Shown here in pieces: positions 44,860-56,123 of a DNA stretch of 64,000 nt. A model generated the notes under the pieces. It did not search any database. It was not told the origin of the DNA and worked only from the letters and a program-made list of their open reading frames with translations. This DNA comes from Geosiphon pyriformis (lineage: Eukaryota; Glomeromycota; Glomeromycetes; Archaeosporales; Geosiphonaceae). The stretch covers positions 583,779 to 647,778 of the forward strand of contig JAAOMT010000046.1 of NCBI GenBank assembly GCA_016748015.1. The letters are read 5' to 3'. The stretch's first letter is position 1; each line of letters starts with the position of its first letter. The translations under genes and the position numbers were made by a program.

Positions 44860-46480
44860 TCATCTTTTTTCTGCAGTCACAAACAATGTGTTCAGGTTTT
44901 TGGCAATAGTAACAGTTACAGGGATCGGATTTCCAAGGTTGTTGCTGTTACTAATGGTTCTGTTGCTATGAGTATCTGCTGTTATTGTTATTTTCTCTTT
45001 GTTATGGCAGTTGGTAAGTTTCTGTGGTTCTGGCTAAGAATCCCTCAATTTTTTGAGTTAATTTCTCACTTAATTGGGTTATCTTTGCATTAATGTTAGA
45101 GGTTTTATTGATAACTAAATTTACAGCTTGGGTATAGTTCACTTCTTGTTCTGCAGATTCAAAATCACAAGTGAGAGTGACTGTTTCTTGTAGGTTTACC
45201 AGATGGCGAGGTCATATGGATCTTAGGAGACTGCTCTTTAGTCTTTTAACAAATTGATTAAGAACTTGCATAGTGGTATAATAATTCTGCTTAATGGCTA
45301 GGATTTGTCAAAGGATCTGATTGAATCTTCTGAAATAAGTAGTTACTGCTCCATGGTCATTTTGTTTTATTATACTGAATTGATTTTGCAATTGAATGAG
45401 TGTATTAGGGTCACAAAAATATTGCAGAAATGCAAGTTTAAACTCTGTAAAGGAGGTAGGTTTCTCTGTAAGACTCTGATATTATAAATTGGTAGTTCCA
45501 GTCAGAAAAAATGGCAGTGCCTAAATTATGTGGTCGTCATTCCAACCATTAACAATAATTGCTTTTTCGGCATCCACAATCCAAGAATATGCATTATCTT
45601 TTTTACCAAAGAATTTTTCCAATTTAGCAATATTCTAGTAAGCCATGATCTGGTTAATGAGTGGGATGTTACTAGTTACATTTAAGAGGATTGGTGTCCA
45701 CATATTCGAGTGTTCTCTGGGTGCTAATGCTGGTTGCTTTTCTTTGTCATTTGAACCAATAGGTTGTAAGATAACTGTTCCTTCTATCAGAGAAGATACT
45801 GATTCTGCTGGGTTTTATGTTGGTGGCTGTTTCCAAGTTGACATATTTCCTTCTGTTTGACTGGCTGTTGGGGTAAGATTTCCAAACAGCAATCCGTATT
45901 CTCTTAGTGATTTGGTCCAATTGTGTTGACCCCAAGAGTGTGGATTTCCAGAAGTATGTAGTGTTTCCAACTGGGTTTCCGGGAGTGGATTGAATACAAT
46001 TCTACTTTGGGGTGTCTGATAATATGAAGGAGTTGTTGGTGAGAGGAACCTTGGTTTTTTGTTGACTGTAGATTTGTCTTAAGCAGTTGTGAAATTATTG
46101 GATCCATCCTCATATTCCTTCAGATCAAATTCTACTGGTTGTTGTACTTGAGGGAATTATTTTGTCATATAGTGTTTAATGTCCATATCAATTATGCGTA
46201 GAGTTTTAATGATTGCTTAAGTAGTAGTAATTGTTAAGTACCCTAGTAAGCTTTGATGGATTTGTTCTTCAAATCTTCCTGTATCAGTTGCACAGCCTAA
46301 CAAGCAGTTGATTTTTGTGTTGATATAGTTGCAAAAATCATTTTCTGCAATGGTGGTTTCTGCTGGTATTTCTAGATCTTTTCAAAAGTATTGAAATAGT
46401 GCTCTTTTATATGAGAAGTGGTCCTTTTTTATTGTTTTAATAGTTGCCACTTTTGTGTATCTCTGGGGTGCTCTGTCTCT
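44860..46480 (-). pseudogene. Element D Gag
   Basis: Minus strand. Zinc knuckle CYYCQKPEHIVCDC at 44873-44915. The capsid-like region lies around 45190-45640 (KLEKFFGKKDNAYSWI..., AIPFFLTGTTNL...FKLAFLQYF-type residues in fragments). The N-terminal part to about 46470 is broken. It follows the PBS at 46493-46509 as expected. Confidence 0.6.
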
Positions 46481-46492
46481 GTGGATTTATAA

Positions 46493-46509
46493 CCTCACAG
46501 GAAGCACCA
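46493..46509 (-). other. Primer binding site of element D
   Basis: Minus strand TGGTGCTTCCTGTGAGG, two bases after the LTR. One transition from the element A site. Confidence 0.7.
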
Positions 46510-46511
46510 AA

Positions 46512-47402
46512 TATTATAAGTAAACTGAATAGAGTATAATGATAATGTTTGGTGCTCTAGTTTTGGGTTATTTTTTAAAATTGTTTGCTTTTTCTGCCAT
46601 GTCAGTGTTATTAGTCTCTGAAGGTTTATTTCTGGCTGTGAATTTACCCATTGAGTTTTTTGGTTATAAAACACAGAGTTTGTTTTTTATTGATTGCAAT
46701 ATTTTCTGTAAATGTGAACTTTCTTCTCCATGCTAATGAGCACAGTTGTTAGGGTCTGGCATTGTCTTTTCGCCCTTCTGATAAGTTATCAAGATAATGT
46801 TAATATCCAAAACTTAAGGGGAGCTTCTCTCTTTTACCAGACTATTACAAAGTCTATTCCAAGACAGTCAATTTTTCTATGTTGCCACTCCAAAAAAAAA
46901 AAAAAAAAGAATTAGTTTTTGTTAATTATCATGATCAAGAGCAATTGGTTCAAATCATTAAGGGTTCGAGGCATCTATGCCAATGGCATCTGTTTTAGAA
47001 CAAAAGTAGAAAATACTGATTTTAATTTCAGTTAAAATCTGTAAGATTGGAAAACATAAATTGGTAAATTGGATTTGGTTTTGATAATTTATTGTATTTT
47101 AGACTATGAATATATAATAAGTATATTACAAAGTAAAATTTATTCTTAACTAACTGTCTGACTTTTTAATTTCTACAACTACTTGCTTTTATATATTTTT
47201 TTAGTTTTACAGAATTGCTTTTAATTGCTTTACTATTGCTTGTTATTGCTAACTATTGCTTGTTATTGCTAGCTATTACTTGTGTTTACTAGCTATTGCT
47301 TGTGTTTGCTCTGTGTTATCTCGAGTTATACCTCATTTTTCTTGTTATATTTCTTTGTTATGTTTTTTCATAGCTTTTTGGTTTTTTTTTACTTAGGTAA
47401 CA
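46512..47402 (-). repeat. Element D right (5') LTR
   Basis: Plus-strand start TATTATAAGTAAACTG, end TTAGGTAACA, 891 bp. Contains A18 at about 46890 and the motif CATGATCAAGAGCAATTGG (46928-46946), also seen in element A LTRs. Tandem TTATTGCTAGCTATTGC-like units lie at 47220-47310. Confidence 0.9.
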
Positions 47403-48171
47403 CTGTTCTAAAGAACTTTTATCTAACAGAAAAAGAGTTTTTTTTAGTATATTGGTTGAAAAACTTTGTAAAAAAATGAGAATACATTATAAACTCTTTT
47501 TTTTTATTACTTTTAAACAAATAACTTAGTGAAACATTTTAATAGAACACTATATAAAACCTTAACCAAAACTAATAAAGAAACAAACTTATAGAACAAA
47601 ATACTGTTTTCAGTTTTGTTTGCTTATAAAATTGTAAATTATAACATAACAAGTTATAAACTCTTTTATCTGCTCTATAAATAAATGACAATTCTATTGT
47701 TATGAGTTAAAGTAACAAGCTAATGGATAGCAAAAAAAAACAGTATTATAGGGTAATAGAAATAATCAAAGAAAAAATTACAATAGGGAATTATAAAGAT
47801 ATTTTGCAAAGAAAATTTAGTACTATTCTTGACTTATTAATAGAAACATGAATAATTGCCTTTAAAAAAATAAAACAGTTCCAAAAAAAGCTTAAGAAAA
47901 AGAAAATTTATAAAACATTTTTCTTAAGTATTGATAACTTAGTATTGAAATATCATTCAAATAAAGACAATATTTATGATAATAAATTCTCTAGCCAGTA
48001 AAAAAAACTTTTTTTAGTCAACAAAGTTTTGAACAATGGTTTTTATATCTTATAAAATTAATATAAAACAATCTTTAATAATTACCCTATTCATAGTATA
48101 TGATTCAAAAAATATTACAAATGACCTAATTGGTTGCTCATTGTGGTAATATTGATCCAAATGATTAAAGT
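47403..48171 (+). pseudogene. Copy C integrase, right part
   Basis: Resumes after element D: CTGTTCTAAAGAACTTTTAT aligns with the CTGCCCCAAAAAA point of element B. NRTLYKTLTKT-, FAYKIVNYNITSYK- and VNKVLNNGFYIL-like residues persist between many stops. A 73-base inverted LTR piece replaces part of it (47699-47771). It is lost from 48171 on, where a partial LTR begins, so the 3' ORF of C is missing. Confidence 0.75.
47699..47771 (-). repeat. Inverted LTR-end fragment inside copy C integrase
   Basis: GTTATGAGTTAAAGTAACAA through ATAATCAAAG is the reverse complement of the last about 70 bases of the family LTR (compare 54315-54386). It sits at the same integrase position at which copy E has a longer direct LTR fragment. 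Confidence 0.7.
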
Positions 48172-48655
48172 AATAAAATAAATCCACTATCAATTACTTT
48201 CTCTTATATTATTTATTCCCTTTTTTTCTATCTTTAAGTATCTGAACATCTTGAAATAAAAGATTACTTGTTGGCATTTACATACTTTATCTTTTTTTTT
48301 TCTTAATTTGTATTGTAAAAATTAGCCTAAAAAGTAATTGTTTGTTTTTGTAATTTATTGAATAAAAAAATGATTAAAAAATACAACAATAGCTATTATT
48401 AATTCTAAAAATTGCTAAGTTGAGGCATAAAATAATAGCAGTGGTGTTATCTTGTTAACAATTAAAGACTATTCTTCTATCTTCAGATTTTCAGAAAAAA
48501 TTTACAACTGTGATTTTTATAAGACTGATCATACATATTGAATTCTTACTTATTTAATTTGCTTTTCTATTGTAATTCTCTTTTTAATTATTTCTATCAC
48601 CTTATAATACTGTTTTCCTTTGCTATCTATTAGCTTGTTACTTCAATCTGTAACA
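48172..48655 (+). repeat. Partial LTR between copies C and E
   Basis: Corresponds to the 3' two thirds of the LTR, from about 55 bases after the TATA box to the end (CTGTAACA). Followed by AAAAGTGGTGCTTTCTGTGA, the primer site of copy E. The U3 part with the 12-base array and TATA is absent. Confidence 0.75.
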
Positions 48656-48699
48656 TAAAAGTGGTGCTTTCTGTGAGATTATCAAAATCCATTTTGTTT

Positions 48700-50270
48700 T
48701 TTATTGTATAAGTGATTATTTATACTTGCTACAACAATCAGAAAAACACTTTAAAACACATAACAAAAATGATCTAGACTTTATTGAACTTAATTTTTTG
48801 CCTTTCAGCTTGATTTGCTTTCTTATTGAAAAACAATTCAGTAAACAATTCCAAGACTTTTGGAACTGGTTCCTAAATAAACATTTAGCTGAAACCTACA
48901 TAACTTATATAACTTATTACTTTGACCAAGCTTATTTTAAAGACAACTTTAAAGAAAAAAATAACACTATTAATTAGCTTTTATATTTCACAATCTTTGA
49001 ACAACAGCCTCTTGATTTCGAATAACTAAAATACCAAATTTACATCTGGATTGCTGTCTACCAACTAGCTAAAATCTTTTTTGAAACAGAAAAAGAAAGT
49101 TATCAAACTGCTTCTGTTTTTGATTTCTTTTCAAGCAAATCAAAACATTTCACACAAACAGTTACTTTTGAATTAATGGTTAATGACCCTATACAAGCAA
49201 ACATTCTGACTGCCCTTCAAAGTATACAAACTGCTTTAAAATAAAAAAACAACACCTTATTATTATTATTTAGAGATGATGTATAAGATCCAATTAAATA
49301 ATTGAATGACTTTGAAAAAATTGTTACAGCCAACCAATATGATAATAAATACAAATTCCAAATTGTTGGTGGCTATCTTTAAGGCTCTTTTGCTATTTGG
49401 TTCTTACAAAAAACCAATGCTGGTGCTTACCAAAAAATTATTAGATAGATATTAGCAAATGCTGAAGAAAACAATATTTTTTTTATTATCTAGTTTGAAA
49501 CAAAATTTAGAACTCCTATTTTAATATCCAAATAATGTATAAAATTAAAAAAAAGAACCCAAAGTCTTGGTAAAATTGTAACTGAGTATGCCAAAGCAAT
49601 TAGAAAGTTAATCAAATAGATAAACTTTGGAAAAAACTGGACAGAAAAGCAAAAAATTCACTTCTTTACAAAAGAATTAAGAACTAATTTCTCATATGTT
49701 TTTTGGCCCTTCCTGGCTCTTTTTGGCTCTAAAAAACAATCTCATAATAAACATGGCCATTGAACTTGTCCAACAAATTAAGGACAATTAAAGAATGCAC
49801 TTAGAATTCACACTTCTAGTTTTTGCTTTTACTTCTGTTATGACTCCTGTTTTTTAAATAGCTATCACTTTTTTTGCTGTCCAGACTTTAGATCCCAATA
49901 AACAATTAATATATAGACTTATAGCCAATTTTGTCCAGCTATTAAAGTTCTTAGTCTAAGTAGTTAAAAAGAATCAACAATTCTAAAGACCCAGATTTAA
50001 ATTCCATTTTAATCAGCTCCAGCTATCCACTTATTAAAGACAACAAAATCATGGCCTATCTATGTGTTATTGCTGTAGATTAATTGAACATTTCTCTAGA
50101 GATTGCAACAATCTTTTTTTGTTTTCTTTAGCTTTTAGAAATAATAATAACCAAAACAATAAAACCAATAACAACAATATTCTTAATTAAAGATCCAATC
50201 ATGCCAACATCAATTTCTTTGGAGAGAATTTTCTAATTGAAGCCATTGTTTATCAGTCTTTAAACTGGTA
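48700..50270 (+). pseudogene. Copy E Gag
   Basis: Aligned with element B gag. The start codon is lost (ATA 48708). The open piece 48726-48977 carries QDFWNWFLNKHLAETYITY; the Trp lost in B at 31142 is kept here (TGG 49047-49049). The capsid part is at 49290-49620. The knuckle has one Cys left clearly readable (CYCCRLIEHFSRDC-like at about 50070-50110). Many TAA/TAG stops where B has CAA/CAG or TGG. Confidence 0.75.
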
Positions 50271-50423
50271 GGCACACTTCCAAAAAATGAAAGTGCAAGT
50301 TAACCAGAAAAAAACTTCTTTTATGCTTTTAACTTAATTAATAATAACCATAACATAAATAAACTAGCAATTAACACTTCTAAATTAACAAGAAAGAAAA
50401 AAAAGGCCAAGGTTGATTTTGTT

Positions 50424-51125
50424 TTGGACTTAAACAAAGCATTTATATTAATTGCTAATAACAATAAACCATCAAAGACTAAAGTTTTTAAAAATTCTTT
50501 AAAGTTGAAATTCTTAGAAATTGTACAAAAATCTGATCCTTATTCTGTTATCAAAGATTTCATGGAAACCTCAATTCATATTACTTTTAACCAATTAATA
50601 ACCCATCTACAATTTAGAAAAAACTTTTACAAATCTTTAATTCCAAAGAAAAAAACACCAAAAACTAACAAATACTCTTGTCAAGCTAGACTTACTAACA
50701 ATAACAATATTACTTCTCTAATTTGCAAAATCCAAGTGGCTGGCTACTTTATTGATCTGATCTTAAACAGTAGATCATTTGTTAGTATTATTGCCAAACA
50801 TTTTTTTGAAGCAATTGACAGAAAGATTAATAAACTCTCAATTAAACTAATGATTAATGTACACAGAAACAAAAAGAAAGATCTGGACATAGCCAAAGCT
50901 ATTCCTGTTCACATCAATGGCATCAGCATTAAAACTAACATGGAAATATTTGAAGCAAAAGAGTACACCATAATTGTTGACAATAAGTGGCTCAAAAAAG
51001 CCAAAACACTACTTGACTATAAACTTTGTAAACTAATCATCAGATGTGATAAGAAGCCTATTGTGGTTAAATACTATTATTGGACAACTTTTTCTATACC
51101 CAAACAGAATCAAAAAGATAAGTAA
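50424..51125 (+). pseudogene. Copy E protease region
   Basis: A 233-codon open part of the equivalent of the element B ORF at 32446-33453. The active site reads LILNSRSFVSIIAKHF: the Asp is now Asn, with Arg as third residue, as in B. IIVDNKWLKKAKTLLDYKLCKL follows. The frame is truncated by TAA 51123. Confidence 0.72.
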
Positions 51126-51399
51126 TTAGATAAATTAGATAATAAAGAGAGTAATGAAAAAAAAATTCAAAAAGAACAAGAAAAAACTGCTAAATTTGTC
51201 TATACTATTTTTACCAGCAATGACAAGCCATTAGATAATGTCAAAGCTAACAAAAAAGGAATTATTGTAAATAACAAGCTAATTTGCTGGTTCTACTATA
51301 ATATTTTCAGAAAAATTTTTGATAAAAAATCTGGCAAGAAGCCAAATACAGTTATTGGTAATATGATTTTTGTATTAGATACTGGTGTGATAAACTTTT

Positions 51400-53928
51400 G
51401 AATCTCCTAATGATGAATACAAATTCTGTCTAATCTACTACAAAAATTGGAAACCCATTAGCTTAATACTAAGAAAAGAATTAAAAAAAGTACAAAAGTC
51501 ATTTGAAAGTAAACCAACTGAGATTTAATTACTTGCAGTAGAACAAAGAGAACTCTCCTTTAAAGAAAAAAAAAGTAGACATTAAAAATCTGTTGACTAG
51601 AAATAGCCCAATTATCTCAAAAGAAGATGATATCTCTGGACAAATCCATGTGATACAACATACTATTATTATTAAAGAAACTTGTCCTATCTATTTGAAA
51701 CCTTATCAATCCAATTAATACAATAATAAGTTCATCAAAAAAAAAATAACTTGAATAAAAAATCTTGGATTCATACAAAAAACCAAGAGTAAATAGGCTT
51801 TTTCAGTTATAGTAATATTCAAGAAAAGTGGAATTCTATGTTTCTGTATTAACTATTGTTAATTAAATACCATTATTATAAGAGACATGTACTTATTTCT
51901 CAAGATTAATACAATACTAGACAAATTCAATAGTACTGTTTTCTTTTCAACTATTGACTTAACTGCTGAATTCTAGCAAGTAAAAATGGATCTAAAAAGC
52001 AAAAAAAAAACTGCTTTTATTATCAAGTATGGCATCTATGAATTTACAGTCATGTTTTTTGGTCTCACTAATATCTTTCTTACTTTTTAATGCTTAATAA
52101 ACACAGTGTTTAAATTAGTAAAAAAAACTTTGTTTTGGTCTATTTGGACAGCATAATAGTATACTCAAAAACTTGAAATGAACATCTAGAACATTTACAA
52201 AAGGTTTTTAACTTCCTTAAAAATACTGGTCTTAAGATTATCTTAATCAAATCTCTTTTTGGAAATTAATTCATCCAATTCCTTGGACATTTTATTACAA
52301 AAAATAGAATCTTTTCTGACCCAGCTAAAGTTAAAAAAGTCTAAAACATTAGACAACCAATAAATGTTTCTGAACTATGCTTTTTCTTTAATTTGGCTTC
52401 TTACTATTGCAAATTTATTAAGAATTTCTTCAAAATCACCTTTTCTTTCAATTAGCTACTCAGAAAAAATGTCAGTTACAGAATCTATATTCATGTAACC
52501 TAATTTGGATTAACCTTTTATCTTTTATACTGATACATCCAGCTATAGACTTGGTATTATTTTTTCCCAAAAAAATAAAAATAACAAAGAACATACTATA
52601 GCATATGCAAATAAAACACTCTCACCAGCAGAACAAAACTATTTAATTATTGAACAAGAATATTTAGCAATAGTTTGGACTACTAATTACTAAGATCAAT
52701 ATTTTTTTGGTGTAAAATTCCTAGTAATAACAGATCATCAAGCCTTAGTTTGGCTGTGTAACAAAAAAAAGCTGAAACATAAACAAATAACTCACTGAAT
52801 ATTCCATTTGGATGAATTTAACTATGACATTTAACACTATAAAAGAGTTAATCATTAAAATACCAATGCTTTTTCTAGACTTACCATCTAGTAATAGTAT
52901 AATCTCTCAACCAAATCAACTTAATTATTAGTAACTCTTTTACAAACAAACATAATAATAAACTTAGACAACTATTCTGTCTTAATAAAATTTTTGAATA
53001 AAGGACAATACCCATCAGAATACACTTAACAGCAAAGAAAACATTTGCATAAACAATCAAATTTTTATTTAATTTACCAGAATCAACTTTATAAAAGAAA
53101 TAAAAAAGATTCTGATCATTCTCAAAGAGTCATTAGATTTAAAAAAAGAGAAATTGTAATCTACAACATACATACTGATCCATTAGCTAGATATTTTGAA
53201 AAAACAAAAACAATTTAGAAAACTTTACCTTGCTATTATTGATCTATCTTAAGAAAAAACATTGCTAAGTACATCAAAATCTGTAACATCTGTCAAAGAA
53301 AAGACAAATTCAATTGAAAAAAAGATATCTATCCAATCTCTATTGGTTAACTATTTGACAGAATTGGCATAGATGTTATTAGATCTTTAATAATAACTCC
53401 TAATGACAATAGATATATTATTATAGCTACCAACTATCTTATAAAATAGATAGAAACAAGAGTTACTCCAGACTAAACAGCAGTCTCAATAACCAATTTC
53501 ATTTATAAAGATATTATTTGTTACTATAGCTGCCCCAAAAAACTTTTATCTGATAGAAAAAAAGCTTTTTTCAATACACTAATTAAAGAACTTTGTAAAA
53601 AAATGAGAATATGTTATAAATTTTTTTTTTCTTATCACTCTTAAACAAATGCCTTAATAGAACATTTTAATAAAACACTATATAAAACCTTAGCCAAAAC
53701 CAATAAAAAAACAAACTTATGGAACAAAATACTGTCTTTAGCTTTGTTTACTTATAAAACTGTAAATCATAACATAACAAGTTATAAATCTTTTTATCTA
53801 TTCTATGAACATATGGCAATACTACCAATAAAAACTAATATCAAAACAATATCTTTTAAAAAAATCACAATAGAGAATTATAAAGACATTTTGCAAAAAA
53901 AACTTAGTATTATTCTTAACTCATTAAA
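51400..53928 (+). pseudogene. Copy E RT, RNase H and integrase (first part)
   Basis: RT catalytic box YLDS instead of YLDD (about 52140-52155). RNase H keeps the first Asp (TDTSSY, 52532) that B lost. Integrase core pieces: FDRIGIDVI (about 53355), NYLIK*IETRVTPD (about 53440), SDRKKAF (about 53550), LIEHFNKTLYKTL (about 53655), FTYKTVNHNITSYKSFYL (53744-53815). Interrupted at 53929 by an LTR fragment. Confidence 0.75.
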
Positions 53929-54386
53929 CTTCTTTTCATATTACTTATTCTTTTTGCTTTACCTTTAAGTATCTAAATATCTTGGAATAAAAGATTACTT
54001 GTTGACATTTATATATCTTATCTTTTCTTTTTTTTGATTTGTATTATTAGAATTAATCTAAAAAGTAATTGCTTGCTTTTGTGATTTATTAAATAAAAAA
54101 ACAATTAAAAAACACAATGATACCTGTTATTAATTCTAAGAATTGCTGAGTTAAAGCATAGAATAATAGTAGCAGTATTATCTTTTTAACAATTATGGAC
54201 TATTTTTTTACCTTCAGATTTCCAAAAAAAATTTATAACTGTGATTTTTATAAGACTAATTATACATATTGAATTTTTACTTATTTAATTTACTCTCTTA
54301 TTGTAATTTTTTCTTTGATTATTTTTATTACTTTACAATACTGTTTTTTCTTATTATTTGTTAACTTGTTACTCCAACTCATAACA
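53929..54386 (+). repeat. LTR fragment inserted in copy E integrase
   Basis: 458 bases equal to the 3' part of the family LTR, ending CTCATAACA. It is bracketed by two copies of the same integrase stretch of about 110 bases: 53823-53928 (CCAATAAAAACTAATATC...) and 54387-54495 (TTAATAAAAACTAATATT...). The insertion thus duplicated or re-joined host element sequence. Confidence 0.75.
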
Positions 54387-55498
54387 TTATTAATAAAAAC
54401 TAATATTAAAATAATACTCTTTAAAAAAATTACAATAAAGAATTACAAAGACATTTTGCAAAAAAAACTTAGTACTATTTTTAACTTATTAATAGAAATA
54501 TAAATAATTGTTTTTGAAAAGATAAAACAATTTCAAGAAAAGTTTAGAAAAAAAAAACTTATAAAATACTTTTTTTAAATATTGGTAACTTAGTTTTAGA
54601 ATACCACTTAAACAAAAATAATATCTATAATAATAAATTTTCTAATCAGTAAAAAAGACCCTTTATAGTTAACAAAGTTTTGAAAAATGGTTTTTATATC
54701 TTACAAGATCAATATAAAACAATTTTCAATAATTGTTCTGTTCATAATATACAATTTAAAAAATATTACAAACAATCTGATTGGTTATCTATTATAGTAA
54801 TATTGGCTCAAATAATCAGCAAAAATCAAATATAAATAAATATACCATTTTCAAAACAGAGATGTTTTCAATCAATATGAATAATTATTTTCTGGATCAA
54901 AATATTCAAAACACTTTTTATACTCTTCATGAGTATTAAATTAAAAATTATTTAAACACTATTTTGACTATTGAGAAACAAACTATTATAACTGATAATA
55001 GTAAAACACATACTATTATTAAACCAAAAAAAACTATTATCAAAAAAGAAAAAATATATAAATATATGCTTAAAATATAACAGCAAGCATATTGGTATTT
55101 TCCAATATACTTAAAAAAACAATTAAAAAAATCTTGTTTATAAACAAAAACTTATCATATAGAAAACAATTAAAACTTTATAGTCAATTTGATAAAACCA
55201 TAGAAGACATAAAATTCATAAAAAAAACAACTTTAGAAATACAAGTAAAAATTCTAAATATTATATAATTAAATATTTTAAAAGTTTTGATTATTGCTAA
55301 GAGTTAAGACTCTTGAACACAAAACTTATTTCATTTCAAGTACTATATACTTTATTCACAAAAGACTTCAACAAATTAATTAGTTTCAAGTTAAATAAAA
55401 CTCTTCAAATAGATTATTCCATAAACAATCTGATTTTACTGGAGCTCAACCTTTTTGAAAAAGATAATATTATGATTAAAACCCATAGTTTTTATTAA
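54387..55498 (+). pseudogene. Copy E integrase end and 3' ORF
   Basis: Integrase C-terminus to about 54760 (VNKVLKNGFYILQDQ-like). Then the decayed 3' ORF from about 54862 (INMNNYFLDQNIQNTFYTLHEY) to the open end 55313-55498 (LISFQVLYTLFTKDFNKL...LNLFEKDNIMIKTHSFY), stop 55496-55498, overlapping the LTR by 31 bases exactly as in B. The 3' ORF is therefore an ancestral part of this family. Confidence 0.7.
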
Positions 55499-56123
55499 TT
55501 ATCATATGTATTAACCACTAATGTCATATAATTAGCCATCTTATTTTTAGATAGTAATCATTGACCTGATCAATAACTTAACCATTGACCTAATTATTGA
55601 CCTAGTCATTAACTACTTTCAATAGCTATATAAACAATGAGTCTCTCAGCTGTAGAAAGATATGATCAAATATAAGAAATAAAAGAAATAAAATAACAAC
55701 TATTATTTCAATCTTTCTCATATCGCTTATTCCCTTTTCCTACCTTCAAGTATCTGAACATCTTGGAATAAAAGATTACTTGTTGGCATTTTCCTACCCT
55801 TTTCCTGATTTGTGTAATTGTAGTATTTGAAGATTATTGAATAAAACATGATTGAAGAGCACATTTGATACCTGATATTGAATTCTAAAAGCACCGACGT
55901 GAGGTATAGAATTATACCAGTGTGTTATCATTTGTTGACAGTACGGACTATTCCTCTACTTTCAGATTCCCTAGTTATCCTTTGAAAAGAATAATGACTG
56001 AGATATTTTATGAGACTGATCTCGCATACTCATTCAATTCACTCCTTGAAGTTGAATTCCTTTTGATCCATACAATTCTGTTCTCCCTTGCTATCCGTTA
56101 GCTTGTTACTCCAACCCGTAACA
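55468..56123 (+). repeat. 3' LTR of copy E
   Basis: Starts TATTATGATTAAAACCC (from TGTTATGG), ends ACCCGTAACA, 656 bp, followed by ATAT. It looks less decayed than the body, with several CG sites left. TATATAA at 55627-55633, directed toward the host gene. Confidence 0.9.

Larger units (their letters stand above)
30034..47402 (-). mobile_element. Gypsy element D (minus strand), inserted in copy C
   Basis: The right (5') LTR is 46512-47402. The left (3') LTR is 30034-30058 plus 37720-38494, split by element B. Flanks are CTAT (30030-30033) and CTGT (47403-47406); the uninterrupted copy B reads CTGC at this point. Minus-strand order is PBS, gag, protease, Cys-rich segment, dUTPase, RT, integrase, 3' ORF, polypurine tract. 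It has the same organisation as element A but is a distinct family with its own LTR. All ORFs are broken. Confidence 0.9.
23471..56123 (+). mobile_element. Tandem Gypsy composite C-E (with D and B nested inside)
   Basis: Two copies of one plus-strand Gypsy family lie head to tail: LTR 23471-24209, copy C body, partial LTR 48172-48655, copy E body, LTR 55468-56123. The outer flanks are ATAT (23467-23470) and ATAT (56124-56127), an exact 4-bp duplication, so C and E probably entered or formed as one unit. Copy C is interrupted by an F-family solo LTR (27968-28937) and by element D (30034-47402), which itself holds element B (30059-37719). Both C and E are decayed. Confidence 0.8.
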
